This document shows positions 1-9,540 of a stretch of DNA of 64,000 bases, in pieces. Below the pieces are notes generated by a model, which worked only from the letters and a program-made list of their open reading frames with translations, searched no databases and was not told the origin of the DNA. Within the stretch, counting starts at the first letter, position 1. Every line of letters begins with the position of its first letter. The DNA is from G020348185 sp964525045. Its GTDB lineage: Bacteria; Nitrospirota; Nitrospiria; Nitrospirales; UBA8639. Made by a program: the position numbers and the translations under genes. The stretch covers positions 62,001 through 126,000 of the forward strand of contig CAZGFD010000012.1 in assembly GCA_964525045.1 (NCBI GenBank), written 5' to 3'.

Positions 1-1
1 C

Positions 2-1177
2 CGAATTCCAGGTATCTCGCATGCTGGTTTACAATTGTTGGCTTTCACGGGCATTGGGACAACGTTAGGGGCTTTGGTGTACCTGGCGTCTACATTCGAT
101 GCGGACCCCGTCAGGATTCAACTAGGCGCGGCCATTCTTCTTACGGGTTTGTGTGCCATCCTTGGCCAGGGAAAATCCACAATGTCCTCGACAGTGCTTG
201 GGACAATTCTCGTGGTTTTGGGTCTTAGTTTGGGGGTCTTGCTTGCCCCAACGCCAATTCATAGTGTTTCCCTCCTCAGCCTTTTTAGTTACGCGGCCTT
301 TTTGGTGATACGATCCAAATCCCCCGCCACCCTCAAAGCCTTCAGTTTTTTACAATTGGGCGTGGCCATGTTGTTAATCTTGGCCTCCTTGGTGGTCGGA
401 AATACGCATAGCGCATGGGCTGGACTCTTTCTTGCTGTGACCCTATTGCCGCTCTTCCCTTTTCACGTACCCTTCTTATCAATTATTGGCACTGCTGAGG
501 GCATGCTGTCCGGGTTTTGGGTCGTGGTCCTGATAGCCCTCGGACTTGCCGAACTCAATGATGTGCAACATGCCATGTCCCTCAAGGAGTTACCGGTCAT
601 TCCGATCCTTGCCTTAGTGAGTGGGGTGATGGCCTCCCTGAAGTGTCAAGGGGAAGATCGGTTTCCACAATTCATTGCCTATGCCGCTGTGGCCCAGATG
701 GCACTATTATGGTCGACATACCAGGTGTTTCAAGATTTTTCCATTTGGGGAATTCAGTTTGGTCTTGCGATGGCGTTCACCATGTGCGGACTGTTAGGTG
801 TCTATGCTTTTCTCCAGCAACGATATGGGTCGCACCAGTTAGGTCAATTTCCAGGATTGGCTTTAAGGATGCCCCGTCTGGGAATTTTCATGATTCTGTT
901 GATCACCTTGGCCATGCTGCTTCCAATTATTCCTATTGTTGCAGGATTACGAACCATGCCAACGTTCGAACAGTTGGATGTGTCCTTGTCCGCTATGTTG
1001 TTGACCTTTTCCGCCGTCTGGCTGTTTAGCAGTTGGTCTTTTTCCCATCTGCTTCATCAAACGGCTTTTGGATCGGTGCACTTGGATATTCCTTATACCG
1101 ACCTTCTCACCTCCGAAATGGGTGCCTTGGCAATTCTTGTAATCGGAGCCAGTTATAGCGGATTCGTCATTTTATAA
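2..1177 (+). CDS. dabB: DabB-like proton-conducting membrane subunit, 5' truncated by the window edge
   Basis: The frame is open from base 2, so this is the C-terminal 391 residues of a longer protein. It is almost entirely hydrophobic, with about ten predicted membrane segments. The start of the visible part (IPGISHAGLQLLAF) resembles the NuoL/NuoM/Mrp antiporter fold. The gene lies 35 bp before dabA. In known DAB systems an NADH-dehydrogenase-subunit-5-like DabB drives DabA with a cation gradient for energy-coupled CO2 hydration and bicarbonate accumulation. The position beside a bona fide DabA is the main reason for calling it DabB rather than a complex I subunit. A TTG at 35 is only an internal codon. 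Confidence 0.8.
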   Translation, partial: RIPGISHAGLQLLAFTGIGTTLGALVYLASTFDADPVRIQLGAAILLTGLCAILGQGKSTMSSTVLGTILVVLGLSLGVLLAPTPIHSVSLLSLFSYAAFLVIRSKSPATLKAFSFLQLGVAMLLILASLVVGNTHSAWAGLFLAVTLLPLFPFHVPFLSIIGTAEGMLSGFWVVVLIALGLAELNDVQHAMSLKELPVIPILALVSGVMASLKCQGEDRFPQFIAYAAVAQMALLWSTYQVFQDFSIWGIQFGLAMAFTMCGLLGVYAFLQQRYGSHQLGQFPGLALRMPRLGIFMILLITLAMLLPIIPIVAGLRTMPTFEQLDVSLSAMLLTFSAVWLFSSWSFSHLLHQTAFGSVHLDIPYTDLLTSEMGALAILVIGASYSGFVIL

Positions 1178-1212
1178 GAATAGGGAGCAAGCCTTTTTAC
1201 GAGGCGGTAAAA

Positions 1213-4200
1213 ATGCCCATGGTTGAAGAAAAAGAATCGGTTGCGCAAAGGGACTTTCTGCGCATGGAATTGCGATCGCTCGTCAAACTGGCGAGTGAAC
1301 CCATATCGCATTTCTGGCCCATGAAAACCTTTATTCACCATAATCCCCTTCACGGGTTGGAACATTTACCCTTTGAGCAGGCTATCGAGGAAGGCACCAA
1401 ATATCTTGGAGGGGCAGGATACCTGTCCAATACTGACTACCAGCATTATTACCGACAAGGCCGCATTTCTAATGAGGCGATAAACGACGTCCTGGCCAGA
1501 TTTTCAGACAATAACATCATCACCATTGGGGATCGAAAAATTTCCCATCTGGAAATCCTGAGAACGATTTTGATTAATGGCACGGGGATCCTATCCCCTG
1601 ATGTGAGTTCCGCAATATTACCCAATGTCTTCAGCGAACCAGGGGCCGAGAAGCTAGTTGAAAATCTCAAGGCCCTGTTGGAGAAGAGGGACGCTGACCA
1701 CTCTTTAGGGATTCAAGCTGCCAGGGAGCGAAGCGAGCTTGGGGCTCAATACACGATCGCTCATTGGTGCGACGAAATTCTTGGCACAAAGATTCAGGAT
1801 CAGATCAATCAAGAGCTCATTAAATGGTGTGGAGGATTTCTCGATGAGGGCCAGGCTGCTTGGCCCATGCCGCTGCGGAGCAAGTCATTTTATGGCGGTT
1901 GGAAAATCCTGGCACAAGAGGATTTCGCGGGTTGGTTGTTTGGTATCCGGGATTGGAAAACCAAAATTCAAAATCTTTCGGACCGTCCCGAAGATGCCAT
2001 TCTGGAAAGTTTGGAGATTCTACGGATTCCACGGAATATGTGGACCAATTATTTCACGTTACATTTGGCACAGTTGTCGGGGTGGACCGGGTTGATTAAA
2101 TGGCGTTCTGAACAATCTGACTATGCATGGCAACTCGCCTACCCTATTGATTTGATAAAGTATATGGCTGTTCGGCTTTTTTACGAACGAGAACTTGTGG
2201 CCCTAGCCTGCCAAACGAAACTGGGTATTCCGGGAACCTATGATGCTATCCAGTCTCTGCTGAATGATTTTTCCCATGGTTACGGTCTCACTAAAGCATG
2301 GCGAACAAAGAAAATTCCCCAGGAGCTGATGAAAGATTTGGATCTTTCCTTGTTCATACGGGAGCCTCTCCCCATTCAAGATCTGAATCAGGCAGCCCAT
2401 TCCCTGCACTCAAGGTGGGAAGCGATCCGGAAACACCAAACCCTTGCTCAGAAGAGCTTAATCGTACGACACGTGGCGAGATCGGTCGACATTCCGCTTA
2501 TAGACCTGGTTGCATCCCCTCCCGAAGCCTTGGGACTCTTGCTTGACTGGATCGAAGATTTCCCGGAATCGCGGCATGGCCCCGTTTGGCTCAAAGCGTT
2601 TGAGAGAAGCTATCTCACAACTTTACTGAAGCATCTTGCCCCCAATCTTGTGAAATTGTCTCAGAGTGATGCGAAGGAAGAAGGGTCATCCGATAGCCGC
2701 CCTCTGGCTCAATCCATGTTCTGTATCGATGTGCGTTCGGAAAGTTTTCGTCGACATTTAGAAGAAGTGGGGGGGAACGAAACCTTCGGGTTTGCGGGAT
2801 TTTTTGGGGTGCCCATATGCTATCAAGGATTTGGAAGCGAACATGAAACAGATCAATGTCCTGTACTCCTCAAACCCAAACATAAGGTGAAGGAAGTGCC
2901 TCGGGCTTATCAGGGGAGGGCTGCTGAGAAATACTTGGAACGGCAACAGCTCGCCAAGACCGGTCACGAACTGCTTCATGATTTAAAAGAAAATGTGATC
3001 ACCCCCTACGTCATGGTTGAAGCCATTGGATGGTTTTTTGGGCTTCGGCTCTTCGGTCAAACCCTGGCGCCCCGCTGGTATAAAACCATGACGGCCTGGA
3101 TAAAAAAGCACTTAACCATTCCGATGGGTACCACGTTGACTGTTGAAAAGTTGACCCAGGCAGAGGCTCAGGAAATGGTCGCCTCTGAACAGCGGGCTAC
3201 CATTTATCGCCTGTTGATTGAACAGTATGGGCGGGTAGGCATGGCCGTTTCCCATGATCAGGTGGAACAACTCCGGAAACACACGCTGAACGAAATTGAA
3301 CCGAACGAAGTAGACGAGAATTTATTGCAACTTCTACAATGGACCGAAGCGGACCAAGAAAAATTTATTCGGGATTTACGGCGACAACATGACGTCCATG
3401 AGCGGGCCATGGATCGCCGGATGCAAAAAATCACTCAGTCCGGTTTTACCATGACGGAACAGGCCTATTTTGTGGAAACGGCGTTACGAGTCTTAGGATT
3501 TACGAAGACATTCGCCCGGCTGGTGCTGGTGTGTGCTCATGGCAGCACCTCGGACAACAACCCCTACGAATCAGCATTGGACTGCGGGGCTTGTGGAGGA
3601 AATCAAGGGGTTTCCAACGCCCGTGCCTTTGCGGCCATGGCGAATTCACCCCCAGTTCGGGAATTACTCGCTCAACGAGGACTTCACATTCCATTGGATA
3701 CACATTTTCTTCCAGGGCAACATGATACCACAACGGATGAAGTGAGATTGTTTGATTTGGAGGATGTTCCTGCGACGCACCGTAAGGATTTGCTAAGACT
3801 CCTCAATGATTTGGAGGAGGCGAGTCGCCGGAATAGTTACGAGAGGCTGAGTCGTCTCCCGGATGTCTCGGCGGACTCTTCGATCAATCACGCCTTGACG
3901 CGTACCAATCGACGAAGCATTGATTGGTCTCAAGTTCGCCCGGAATGGGGGCTGTCCCGGCACTCGGCATTTTTAATCGGACGGCGGCTGTTGACCCAAG
4001 GGATTAACCTCGAAGGCCGAACATTTCTCCATTCCTATGATTATCTTCAGGACCCGAGCGGAAAATATTTGGAAATTATTATGACCGCGCCCATGATTGT
4101 TGCTAATTGGATCAACATGGAGCACTATTTTTCGACGGTGGATCCCTGGGTCTATGGAAGCGGAAGCAAAGTCTACCACAATGTGGTCGGACGTGTCGGG

Positions 4201-4461
4201 GTGATGTACGGGTCACAAAGTGATCTCCGGGGTGGCCTTCCGGTTCAAACGGTCTTCGACGGAGAGAAGCCATATCATGAGCCCATGCGGTTATTTGTTA
4301 TCATCGAGGCGCCACTGGAAAGAATCAATGCTATTATTTCACGCCAGGATATATTGCAAAGATTGCTTGGGAATCAATGGATCAATCTTGTCTCGTTGGA
4401 TCCGGTCTCCATGGAATTTTTCTCCTACTATTCAGAAAACGACTGGCAACTAATCCGGTAA
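1213..4461 (+). CDS. dabA: DabA, DUF2309 beta-carbonic-anhydrase-like subunit of inorganic carbon uptake
   Basis: A protein of 1082 residues. The putative zinc ligands and catalytic residues are visible: C504 and D506 in FCIDVRSES, H776 in CAHGS and C791 in DCGACGG. The H-to-C spacing of 15 matches what I recall for Halothiobacillus DabA (H524/C539). The protein is soluble and membrane associated, and works with DabB to convert cytoplasmic CO2 to bicarbonate in an energy-coupled, vectorial way. It is somewhat longer than the Halothiobacillus protein. ATG 1213 follows a purine-rich GAGGCGG. The gene lies between dabB and a PII-like gene and is probably cotranscribed with both. The role fits an autotroph living at limiting CO2. 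Confidence 0.93.
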   Translation: MPMVEEKESVAQRDFLRMELRSLVKLASEPISHFWPMKTFIHHNPLHGLEHLPFEQAIEEGTKYLGGAGYLSNTDYQHYYRQGRISNEAINDVLARFSDNNIITIGDRKISHLEILRTILINGTGILSPDVSSAILPNVFSEPGAEKLVENLKALLEKRDADHSLGIQAARERSELGAQYTIAHWCDEILGTKIQDQINQELIKWCGGFLDEGQAAWPMPLRSKSFYGGWKILAQEDFAGWLFGIRDWKTKIQNLSDRPEDAILESLEILRIPRNMWTNYFTLHLAQLSGWTGLIKWRSEQSDYAWQLAYPIDLIKYMAVRLFYERELVALACQTKLGIPGTYDAIQSLLNDFSHGYGLTKAWRTKKIPQELMKDLDLSLFIREPLPIQDLNQAAHSLHSRWEAIRKHQTLAQKSLIVRHVARSVDIPLIDLVASPPEALGLLLDWIEDFPESRHGPVWLKAFERSYLTTLLKHLAPNLVKLSQSDAKEEGSSDSRPLAQSMFCIDVRSESFRRHLEEVGGNETFGFAGFFGVPICYQGFGSEHETDQCPVLLKPKHKVKEVPRAYQGRAAEKYLERQQLAKTGHELLHDLKENVITPYVMVEAIGWFFGLRLFGQTLAPRWYKTMTAWIKKHLTIPMGTTLTVEKLTQAEAQEMVASEQRATIYRLLIEQYGRVGMAVSHDQVEQLRKHTLNEIEPNEVDENLLQLLQWTEADQEKFIRDLRRQHDVHERAMDRRMQKITQSGFTMTEQAYFVETALRVLGFTKTFARLVLVCAHGSTSDNNPYESALDCGACGGNQGVSNARAFAAMANSPPVRELLAQRGLHIPLDTHFLPGQHDTTTDEVRLFDLEDVPATHRKDLLRLLNDLEEASRRNSYERLSRLPDVSADSSINHALTRTNRRSIDWSQVRPEWGLSRHSAFLIGRRLLTQGINLEGRTFLHSYDYLQDPSGKYLEIIMTAPMIVANWINMEHYFSTVDPWVYGSGSKVYHNVVGRVGVMYGSQSDLRGGLPVQTVFDGEKPYHEPMRLFVIIEAPLERINAIISRQDILQRLLGNQWINLVSLDPVSMEFFSYYSENDWQLIR

Positions 4462-4491
4462 TTTTTCTTATTTGAGGAGGTCTGATGGGCC

Positions 4492-4827
4492 ATGAGCACG
4501 TTAAAACTTTACCCCATGAAAGAAATCAAAATCATTATTGAGGGCGAGCACCTCAACTTTGTCACGGATGTCCTCGATACCATCCAAGCGAGTGGCTATA
4601 CCGTGTTTAGCAGTCTTTCAGGAAAAGGCCACAGTGGGTACCATGAAGGCCATCTCATGTTTAATGACACGAGTAGCCTCCAGATGGTGTTAACCGTGGT
4701 CCCCGAGGAAAAAGTTGAACCCATTTTATCAGGACTCAAACCCTTCTTAGAGCGCCATTCCGGGAGTTTGTTTGTGATAGATGCGGGTGTTCTAAGGAAG
4801 GAGCATTTTGAGTCGGCCAAACCCTAA
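4492..4827 (+). CDS. PII-like small signalling protein linked to DabAB
   Basis: A 111-residue protein, about 103 residues if the internal ATG at 4516 is used. The pattern is the ferredoxin-like PII fold: KEIKIIIEGEHLNFVTDVL as strand 1 and helix 1, a Gly/His-rich T-loop-like stretch (SGKGHSGYHEGHLMF), then TVVPEEKVEPILSGL and a final strand. AGGAGG at 4475-4480 supports the start at 4492. It lies 30 bp after dabA in the same direction. PII-like proteins next to bicarbonate transporters (SbtB, CPII) sense adenine nucleotides or bicarbonate; by analogy this one may gate DabAB, but that is inference. It lacks the Tyr-containing T-loop sequence of classical GlnB. Confidence 0.7.
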   Translation: MSTLKLYPMKEIKIIIEGEHLNFVTDVLDTIQASGYTVFSSLSGKGHSGYHEGHLMFNDTSSLQMVLTVVPEEKVEPILSGLKPFLERHSGSLFVIDAGVLRKEHFESAKP

Positions 4828-4889
4828 GAGCCATTTGCGCTCTCCACAGAGCTACAGCCCCGAGTGACGCTGATGTAAGTTTGACCGTT

Positions 4890-4925
4890 TCTCCCCTCAC
4901 CCTTACCTTCTTCCCGGAGGGGAGA
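4890..4925. repeat. Short inverted repeat (CTCCCCTCACCC type)
   Basis: Arms TCTCCCCTC (4890-4898) and GAGGGGAGA (4917-4925) are exact reverse complements around an 18-nt C/T-rich loop. A relative sharing the CCTCACCCT core lies at 6050-6081. The two elements flank the zincin gene. Confidence 0.5.
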
Positions 4926-5012
4926 GAGCCATTTAAGAAAACAGAGAAAAGCCAGAAGGCCACTGGACCCAGCATGGAATTGTTGGCGAGATCTCCTCGG
5001 TTTGCCGGGAAG

Positions 5013-5990
5013 TCATTCGCAAGATGGGGCAGGATCGCTAGCGGCGAGGCTTTGCTCAATGATTGGCGTCGACGCGTTAATCAGTTCAGGTGGTTCCTCA
5101 AGAATATCCGCAAGCAGCCTTTCGACCCCCTTCGGCGTGATGCCGTTGGAAGGCGCGATAAATCGCTTGCGAGCCACGCGCCTTTCTTCCGGGGCATCCG
5201 GTTCGTAATAACCAAGGAGTTCCCCGGCTTGGGTTGCTTCCTGTAATCGAAGGCTCCACTCTTTCAATTTCTCCGGGTTCCATTTGGCTGAACCAGGGTT
5301 TTCTGGGAAGAGTTCCAATTTTGTCCAGATAGCCCAACCGACAAACACCGCCCAGGTTTCATTGAGAACTTCCCAGGCATCTTCTTTAGAAAGAAATCGC
5401 AGCTCTGTTGCGGACTTTCGCTGACGAATGGGATTGATGCGAACGAAGCGGAAGTGGCAGGCGAGCTGGTCGTTTGCGAGGGTCAGAAGCCCTTGTGCCT
5501 CGGGGGGTAATGCTGTTGGATCCTTTTCAGAAAAAATGAAATCAAGATACGCATGGAAGAGTTCATGGTACAGGAGCCCCAAGTCGTGATGCGTCATGCG
5601 TGCTAAATCAGCTAACGATCCGCCGGCTTGGTTGAAGGAGTGCCGCATATTGAGAATCATCCGGTGCTCAGAGGGGTGGTATTCGGCTGCGTAGGTGCGC
5701 AGGTCCTCAAAGACGACCGTCACGAAGTTCGGGTCAATGTAGTTTAAAAATGTGGTCGGGAGTCCCCGCTCATCGGCTTGTTGGATAATGGCCGGCCAGG
5801 GATTAGGAGCTTGTGCCTGTCTGGTTGAAGGCGTCTCCGCTTGGGCGCCTGGAATAAGGCCGATCGTGATGATCAATCCCATCAATGTACCAAGAAGACG
5901 GGAAAGCTGACGATGAATTCCAATGAACACGGAAGCCACAGACGATTGTCCTTCTCCAATGGCGGGAGGCAAAAAATTCCCTCTATTCAT
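5013..5990 (-). CDS. Secreted putative zinc metallopeptidase-like protein (HEXXH)
   Basis: A 325-residue protein. A hydrophobic segment at about residues 31-50 ending in AQA-ET looks like a signal peptide with a long n-region. HELFH at residues 142-146 is a perfect HEXXH zinc motif, followed by AYLDFIFSE, so a zincin-like fold is likely. I do not recognise the family, and the third ligand is not obvious. A GAGGAA Shine-Dalgarno precedes ATG 5990. The gene stands alone, with palindromic repeats on both sides and the helicase gene upstream on the same strand. It may act on a periplasmic or envelope substrate; peptidase activity is inferred from the motif only. Confidence 0.65.
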   Translation of the reverse strand: MNRGNFLPPAIGEGQSSVASVFIGIHRQLSRLLGTLMGLIITIGLIPGAQAETPSTRQAQAPNPWPAIIQQADERGLPTTFLNYIDPNFVTVVFEDLRTYAAEYHPSEHRMILNMRHSFNQAGGSLADLARMTHHDLGLLYHELFHAYLDFIFSEKDPTALPPEAQGLLTLANDQLACHFRFVRINPIRQRKSATELRFLSKEDAWEVLNETWAVFVGWAIWTKLELFPENPGSAKWNPEKLKEWSLRLQEATQAGELLGYYEPDAPEERRVARKRFIAPSNGITPKGVERLLADILEEPPELINASTPIIEQSLAASDPAPSCE

Positions 5991-6058
5991 AGGGATTCCT
6001 CAATCATATCCTCGGTTGTGGTCTCACGGCCTATCGCCGCGCTTCGCCCTCACCCTGG

Positions 6059-6081
6059 CCCTCTCCCTGGCAGGGAGAGGG
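6059..6081. repeat. Perfect 11-bp inverted repeat, terminator-like on the plus strand
   Basis: CCCTCTCCCTG, one G, then CAGGGAGAGGG, followed by AATTTTTG. This is a GC-rich hairpin with a short T-run on the plus side. No plus-strand gene ends just before it, so it may be a small dispersed palindrome rather than a working terminator. The neighbouring CCCTCACCCT matches the element at 4890-4925. Confidence 0.5.
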
Positions 6082-6159
6082 AATTTTTGTAACGCATAAG
6101 GGAAGTGTGTATGGATTTTCATGCTTGCGTATTGGTCTGTTTCAATTAATTGAACTCAC

Positions 6160-8178
6160 TCACATGCGCCAATCGTATATCTGATCTTCATCCACTAAAC
6201 TCCAGGATTCCATAAGGGATGAAGGAATTTCGTCGAGGAACCGGGAGGGTTTGGACAGCACCGATCCGGTCATTTTGTCATACACATTGATTGGATAGGT
6301 CAAGAACAATTCCTGTTTGGCTCGTGTCACGGCCACATACAGGAGCCGTCGTTCCTCTTCGAGTTCCTCTGGCGTCAGGAAGGAATAGGCGGAAGGGAAA
6401 CGGCCGTCTACCAGCCAGATGACAAACACGCATCGCCACTCCAGACCTTTGGCCGAGTGAATGGTTGACAGGATAAGCCGCTCATCGTCCCGATCCGGGG
6501 CTTCCACATCGGTGACACTTTCATTTGGCGGTTCCAGCGTCAGATCTGCTAAGAATTCATTGAGCTCTTGATACCGTTCGGACATGACGGAGAGATGTTC
6601 TAAATCTCGTATTCGCTTGGGATAATCGTCGTACTGGTCTTTCAAGATTGGTAAATAGTATTCCATGATGTCATTGATGAGACCTGGGGGCGTCATGGTG
6701 TCTTCATCTGTCACGCTTTCCAGCATAGCCGCCAAACTGCGTAATCCCTGTCCGGCCCGTCCGGAACCTTCTTTGAGGATTTCATAGGGCTGACTGGTGT
6801 TGAGCAAGGCGGCAATGAGGTCTTTGGCCTTTTTGGGACCGACCCCTTCCACTAACAGCAGCAGGCGATTCCAACTGACGGAGTCGAGAGGATTATGGAT
6901 GACCCGCATGTACGCCAGCAGGTCTTTGACGTGGGCCGTTTCGATGAATTTAAAGCCGCCCCGTTTGACAAACGGGAGGTCCCGCCGAGACAGCTCTAAT
7001 TCGAGATCAAATGCGTGAAAACTGGAGCGAAAGAGGACCGCGATCTCGTCTAAGGGGATTCCCTCTTCCCTGAGCTCCAGGATTTTTTGGGCAATAAAAC
7101 GCGATTGGGCGTTTTCTCCAACTGCTTGGACGATAGAAGGCCGGGTCCCCTCCACTTTTCGCGTGAACAAGGTTTTACTGTATTTTTCCGGGGCACCTTC
7201 GAGGATGCTGTTCGCTAATTGTAAAATCGGTTGGGTGCTGCGATAGTTTTCCTCGAGCTTGTAAATTTGAGTCCCGGGGAACAGCTCAGGGAACTCCATG
7301 ATATTCCGGAATGTGGCACCCCGAAAGGCGTAAATGGATTGGGAGTCATCTCCCACGACCATGACATTGTTATGCGTGGCGGACAGGTTGCGCACCAGAT
7401 CCGCCTGCATGCGGTTGGTGTCTTGATATTCGTCAACCAGAATATACCGAAACATTTGAGAGATATTGTGACGCGCGGTTTCGTCAGTTCTGAGTACCTC
7501 CCGCAGTTTCATAAGAAGATCGTCATAGTCGACCAACTGACGTTGGCGCTTGGCGGTGTCATACGCTTCCTGAAGTTTTTTTAACTCGGTGAGGTATTCA
7601 CTGAAATGTGAATAATCCTGCAGCACCAGGTCTTCGAGCGATCCCAGGGTATTGACGGTTTTACCGAACATTTCGGTAATTGTGTGTTTGCGTGGGAATC
7701 GCTTGCCCATTTCATTGAATCCGAATTGGCTTCGAAGGAGATTGATGAGGTCCTCCGAATCGCCACGATCCAAAATGGTGAAGCTGGGCTCCAACCCGAC
7801 GGCTCGTCCGTAACGACGTAACAATACATTGGCGACCGAGTGAAAGGTTCCACCTGCGACCTGCTGACTTCTGCCACCGATGAGCAATCCGACGCGGCCC
7901 AGCATTTCTTGGGCGGATTTTCGAGTAAAGGTCAATAGGAGGATATTGTTGGGAGAAATGCCGAGATCGATGAGACGGGCTACTCGATACACGAGCGTCC
8001 GGGTTTTTCCGCTTCCCGCGCCCGCGATGACCAGTGCTGGACCTTCGACCACTTCGACCGCTTCGAGCTGTTGCGGATTGAGTTCTTGGGCGTAATCGCG
8101 AGAGAGATGGGCAGGAGACGGCTCGCTATCGGACCGCTTCAGGATATAGAGTTTTGATTCGGAAATGGGGGTATCCAC
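6160..8178 (-). CDS. UvrD/PcrA/Rep-family superfamily 1A DNA helicase
   Basis: About 672 residues from a GTG at 8178. An ATG at 8283 would add 35 residues, and the frame stays open to 8547. Superfamily 1A motifs occur in order: Q motif LNPQQLEAV, Walker A AGAGSGKTRT, motif Ia TFTRKSAQEM, motif II DEYQDTN, motif III DDSQSIYAFRGA, motif V TIHSAKGLEW and motif VI YVAVTRAKQEL. It is an ATP-dependent 3'-5' helicase acting in repair or restarting forks. Residues before LNPQQ look non-conserved and overlap a plausible divergent gene at 8311-8577, so the shorter start is preferred although no good Shine-Dalgarno is seen. Which paralogue (UvrD, PcrA or Rep) cannot be decided here. Confidence 0.88.
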   Translation of the reverse strand: MDTPISESKLYILKRSDSEPSPAHLSRDYAQELNPQQLEAVEVVEGPALVIAGAGSGKTRTLVYRVARLIDLGISPNNILLLTFTRKSAQEMLGRVGLLIGGRSQQVAGGTFHSVANVLLRRYGRAVGLEPSFTILDRGDSEDLINLLRSQFGFNEMGKRFPRKHTITEMFGKTVNTLGSLEDLVLQDYSHFSEYLTELKKLQEAYDTAKRQRQLVDYDDLLMKLREVLRTDETARHNISQMFRYILVDEYQDTNRMQADLVRNLSATHNNVMVVGDDSQSIYAFRGATFRNIMEFPELFPGTQIYKLEENYRSTQPILQLANSILEGAPEKYSKTLFTRKVEGTRPSIVQAVGENAQSRFIAQKILELREEGIPLDEIAVLFRSSFHAFDLELELSRRDLPFVKRGGFKFIETAHVKDLLAYMRVIHNPLDSVSWNRLLLLVEGVGPKKAKDLIAALLNTSQPYEILKEGSGRAGQGLRSLAAMLESVTDEDTMTPPGLINDIMEYYLPILKDQYDDYPKRIRDLEHLSVMSERYQELNEFLADLTLEPPNESVTDVEAPDRDDERLILSTIHSAKGLEWRCVFVIWLVDGRFPSAYSFLTPEELEEERRLLYVAVTRAKQELFLTYPINVYDKMTGSVLSKPSRFLDEIPSSLMESWSLVDEDQIYDWRM

Positions 8179-8310
8179 GATAACGTTAAGAAGGGAGAAG
8201 ACAATGGTTTGGGAAGTCAGAAGCTTGCTAGATTGGCCCTTTTCCGTGTATACCACACGAAAAGAGGGGTTGCAATGTTGCATCTCTTTACAAGTACAAT
8301 GAAGGATACT

Positions 8311-8577
8311 ATGGGAGAGGTCTCCGCGCACATTCAGTTGCAAGCGATTGATGAGACGTTCGGGTGGACGTATTCGCAGTGGCCCATTGATTATGGGAAA
8401 GGTCACATCCCCCTCACTGAGCAAGTGAAAATTAAATGCTCGGAAACCAGCCAACGCTATATGAGTAAAGAAGAAGCGGCTGTTGAAGCGCAGGGGAGAA
8501 TACGAGTGAAAATTAAAATGGAGTGTGGGGATTTTCCAGAAGACCAAATCAAGTGGGAGATCACGAAATCAGCTTAA
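8311..8577 (+). CDS. Small conserved-looking protein of unknown function
   Basis: An 88-residue protein from ATG 8311, preceded by AAGGA at 8302-8306. In-frame ATGs at 8275 and 8299 are alternatives. The sequence is hydrophilic and has a believable amino-acid mix (AHIQLQAIDETFGWTYSQW; KEEAAVEAQGRIRVKIKME), without signal peptide or membrane segment. It is divergent from the helicase. The overlapping N-terminal extension of the helicase frame looks less protein-like, so I favour this reading. I do not recognise the family. Confidence 0.45.
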   Translation: MGEVSAHIQLQAIDETFGWTYSQWPIDYGKGHIPLTEQVKIKCSETSQRYMSKEEAAVEAQGRIRVKIKMECGDFPEDQIKWEITKSA

Positions 8578-8617
8578 TTTCTTTTATGTCGTACCATTAC
8601 CCCCTAAATCTCCTACT

Positions 8618-8647
8618 TGGACAGGGTGGAAAATGATCGGGTATAAT
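8618..8647 (+). promoter_or_regulatory. Sigma70-type promoter for the gene at 8677
   Basis: TGGACA at 8618-8623, an 18-bp spacer and a perfect TATAAT at 8642-8647. The predicted start near 8654 leaves a leader of about 23 nt holding the AAAGGAA Shine-Dalgarno. Confidence 0.55.
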
Positions 8648-8676
8648 CCTGGGACGAAAGGAAAGAGTCTAAATTT

Positions 8677-9540
8677 ATGAAACCCGACGAAGCCTATTCA
8701 TCGATTTTGAAAGATCTGGCCAATACGATGTTGGGAGTGGCCCGTGAATCAGTCGCGGTGATGAAGCGAACCAACCAGGCTCAAACTTTGAGCCTGAAGC
8801 GAGACCAGGAATGGGAGATTTATCTGGAATTTTTGAGGATGCTCTTTAACGTCGTCGACCGGCTCTCCGGATTTTATATTCCTATTCAGGACCAGCCCGA
8901 GTTCATGAATAGTTTGGAAGATTCGGTGTCCCAACAATTAAAGACTGCCTTAGCACCTACGCTGAGCGTCTCGGAATTTGATGACATGGAAGTCACCTTG
9001 GCCGTGGGAAAGACTGTATCGGAAAGTCGGCAGATCTATGAGAAATATAAATTCGTCATTACGGATCAGAGTAAGCAACGGGATGAGTATTTTAAATATT
9101 TTGGTGAACGCGTCGCAGGCAAAATAGGAACAGCTACAAATCAGGAACTCATTTCTGCCGCGCTATTGTGCGGGAGTGCGGTGATCCCGGCCTTTCAGAA
9201 GCTCTTTGATGATGCCTTCAAGAAAGAGCCTTCAGAACCGAAAACCGAAGACCCCCAACTCATGGCTCAACCGGAAAGCCAGGGGACCTCTCCTTTGACG
9301 AAGGAGACTGAGGGGATGCAAACCATTAAGTTGGTCAGTGTTCTGTCTCGGGTCTCGGGAGAAGAGGTGGAAACCCGATGGGGAATCCATCCACGGTTTC
9401 AGCGTGAATTACAATCCAATGAGGCTAAGGAATTGGCCCAATACATGAACCGGGTCACGCGAATTGTGGGGGAACGGTTTGCGGTCATCGCATCGTTGGC
9501 CCAATCGAACCGTGAACAACAACAAGTTGGCAATGCCTGA
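8677..9540 (+). CDS. Hypothetical cytoplasmic protein
   Basis: A 287-residue protein. The N-terminal 180 residues look mostly helical (LKDLANTMLGVARESVAVM; EIYLEFLRMLFNVVDRLSG). An acidic Pro/Ser/Glu linker follows at about residues 186-215, then a C-terminal part that begins with a short beta-like run (TIKLVSVLSRVSG). No signal peptide, membrane segment or recognisable motif is present. ATG 8677 has AAAGGAA upstream and its own promoter. It precedes glycogen phosphorylase by 87 bp on the same strand, but I see no functional link. I do not recognise it. Confidence 0.75.
   Translation: MKPDEAYSSILKDLANTMLGVARESVAVMKRTNQAQTLSLKRDQEWEIYLEFLRMLFNVVDRLSGFYIPIQDQPEFMNSLEDSVSQQLKTALAPTLSVSEFDDMEVTLAVGKTVSESRQIYEKYKFVITDQSKQRDEYFKYFGERVAGKIGTATNQELISAALLCGSAVIPAFQKLFDDAFKKEPSEPKTEDPQLMAQPESQGTSPLTKETEGMQTIKLVSVLSRVSGEEVETRWGIHPRFQRELQSNEAKELAQYMNRVTRIVGERFAVIASLAQSNREQQQVGNA

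Noticed and set aside
8179..8547. The long N-terminal extension of the helicase frame
   Set aside because: The residues do not look conserved, precede the Q motif by more than 150 positions, and overlap a plausible divergent gene.
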